A stretch of DNA of 6,695 bases from an uncultured Oscillospiraceae bacterium. Its GTDB lineage: Bacteria; Bacillota; Clostridia; Oscillospirales; Acutalibacteraceae. The notes beneath the pieces were generated by a model. The model ran no database searches. It saw only the letters and a program-made list of their open reading frames with translations, and was not told where the DNA came from. Every line of letters starts with the position of its first letter. The stretch's first letter is position 1. The translations under genes were made by a program, and so were the position numbers. Positions 6,390 through 6,695 of this stretch are shown here, piece after piece. The DNA lies in NCBI GenBank assembly GCA_900554525.1, contig USHL01000075.1, positions 1 through 6,695 of the forward strand, in the 5' to 3' direction.

Positions 6390-6695
6390 ATGGAAAATAC
6401 GGTAAATTTCAAACGTTTAGGCACAATGATCGATTGCTCGCGCAATGCGGTGATGAATGTTCCGTCGCTGAAAAACTGGATCAATATTCTTGCGGATCTC
6501 GGCTATACGACGCTTTTGCTTTATACAGAGGATACCTATGAGGTCGAGAATCAGCCTTATTTCGGCTATCTGAGGGGAAGGTATACCCGTGAAGAACTGA
6601 AAGAGATAGATGATTACGCTTTTTTAAAGGGGATTGAGGTTATACCTTGCATCCAAATGCTTGCACATCTCGGTCAGATATTCAGATATCGTCAG
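6390..6695 (+). CDS. GH20-type beta-N-acetylhexosaminidase, N-terminal part (3' truncated)
   Basis: The frame is open for 102 codons to the window edge. The protein begins directly with a TIM-barrel start: G-T-M-I-D-C-S-R-N (first strand), L-L-L-Y-T-E-D-T-Y-E-V (second), F-G-Y-L-R-G-R-Y-T-R-E-E-L, then I-E-V-I-P-C-I-Q-M-L-A-H-L (third). I recognise this pattern from clostridial GH20 proteins that lack the usual N-terminal GH20b domain. No signal peptide is present, so it should be cytoplasmic and release terminal GlcNAc or GalNAc from imported oligosaccharides. The catalytic Asp-Glu pair of GH20 lies beyond the window, so activity cannot be confirmed. It starts 80 bases after the GH16 gene and is likely in the same operon. 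The family call comes from motif memory and could shift to a related barrel family. Confidence 0.75.
   Translation, partial: MENTVNFKRLGTMIDCSRNAVMNVPSLKNWINILADLGYTTLLLYTEDTYEVENQPYFGYLRGRYTREELKEIDDYAFLKGIEVIPCIQMLAHLGQIFRYRQ

Overview
The window carries four genes, all on the + strand and tightly packed. They look like part of a glycan-foraging locus of an anaerobic Gram-positive member of the Clostridia, probably a Ruminococcus/Oscillospiraceae-type gut or rumen bacterium. That assignment rests on a type I dockerin, Listeria-Bacteroides (Flg_new/InlB-B type) repeats, Gram-positive signal peptides, strong AGGAG/GGGGG/TTGGAG ribosome binding sites, and a GH20 enzyme of a type I associate with Clostridia. 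It is family recognition by eye; no database search was run.

Layout: (1) 1-292 is the 3' end of a secreted protein, with the last strands of a carbohydrate-binding-like beta-sandwich followed by a C-terminal dockerin. (2) 293-431 is a 139-base spacer with a 12-bp hairpin and the next gene's RBS. (3) 432-3872 encodes a 1146-residue surface protein: signal peptide, four alternating units of [CBM-like beta-sandwich + Flg_new-type repeat], a charged stalk and one C-terminal membrane helix. (4) 3874-6309 begins one base after that stop and encodes an 811-residue probable lipoprotein: N-terminal beta-sandwich, two tandem GH67N/GH20b-like accessory domains, then a GH16 domain with its catalytic E-x-D-x-x-E intact. 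(5) 6310-6389 is an 80-base spacer. (6) 6390 to the window end is the start of a GH20-type beta-N-acetylhexosaminidase without a signal peptide.

The likely joint function (inference) is polysaccharide capture at the surface by the CBM-like modules, cleavage by the lipid-anchored GH16 enzyme, and trimming of imported fragments by the cytoplasmic hexosaminidase. Three adjacent secreted proteins use three different attachment routes: dockerin, transmembrane helix and lipid. The first 79 bases of the window are almost identical (77/79) to 1016-1094 inside the next gene, so the dockerin protein and the membrane-anchored protein share a recently copied or gene-converted module. No tRNA, rRNA, CRISPR array, insertion sequence or credible minus-strand gene was seen.
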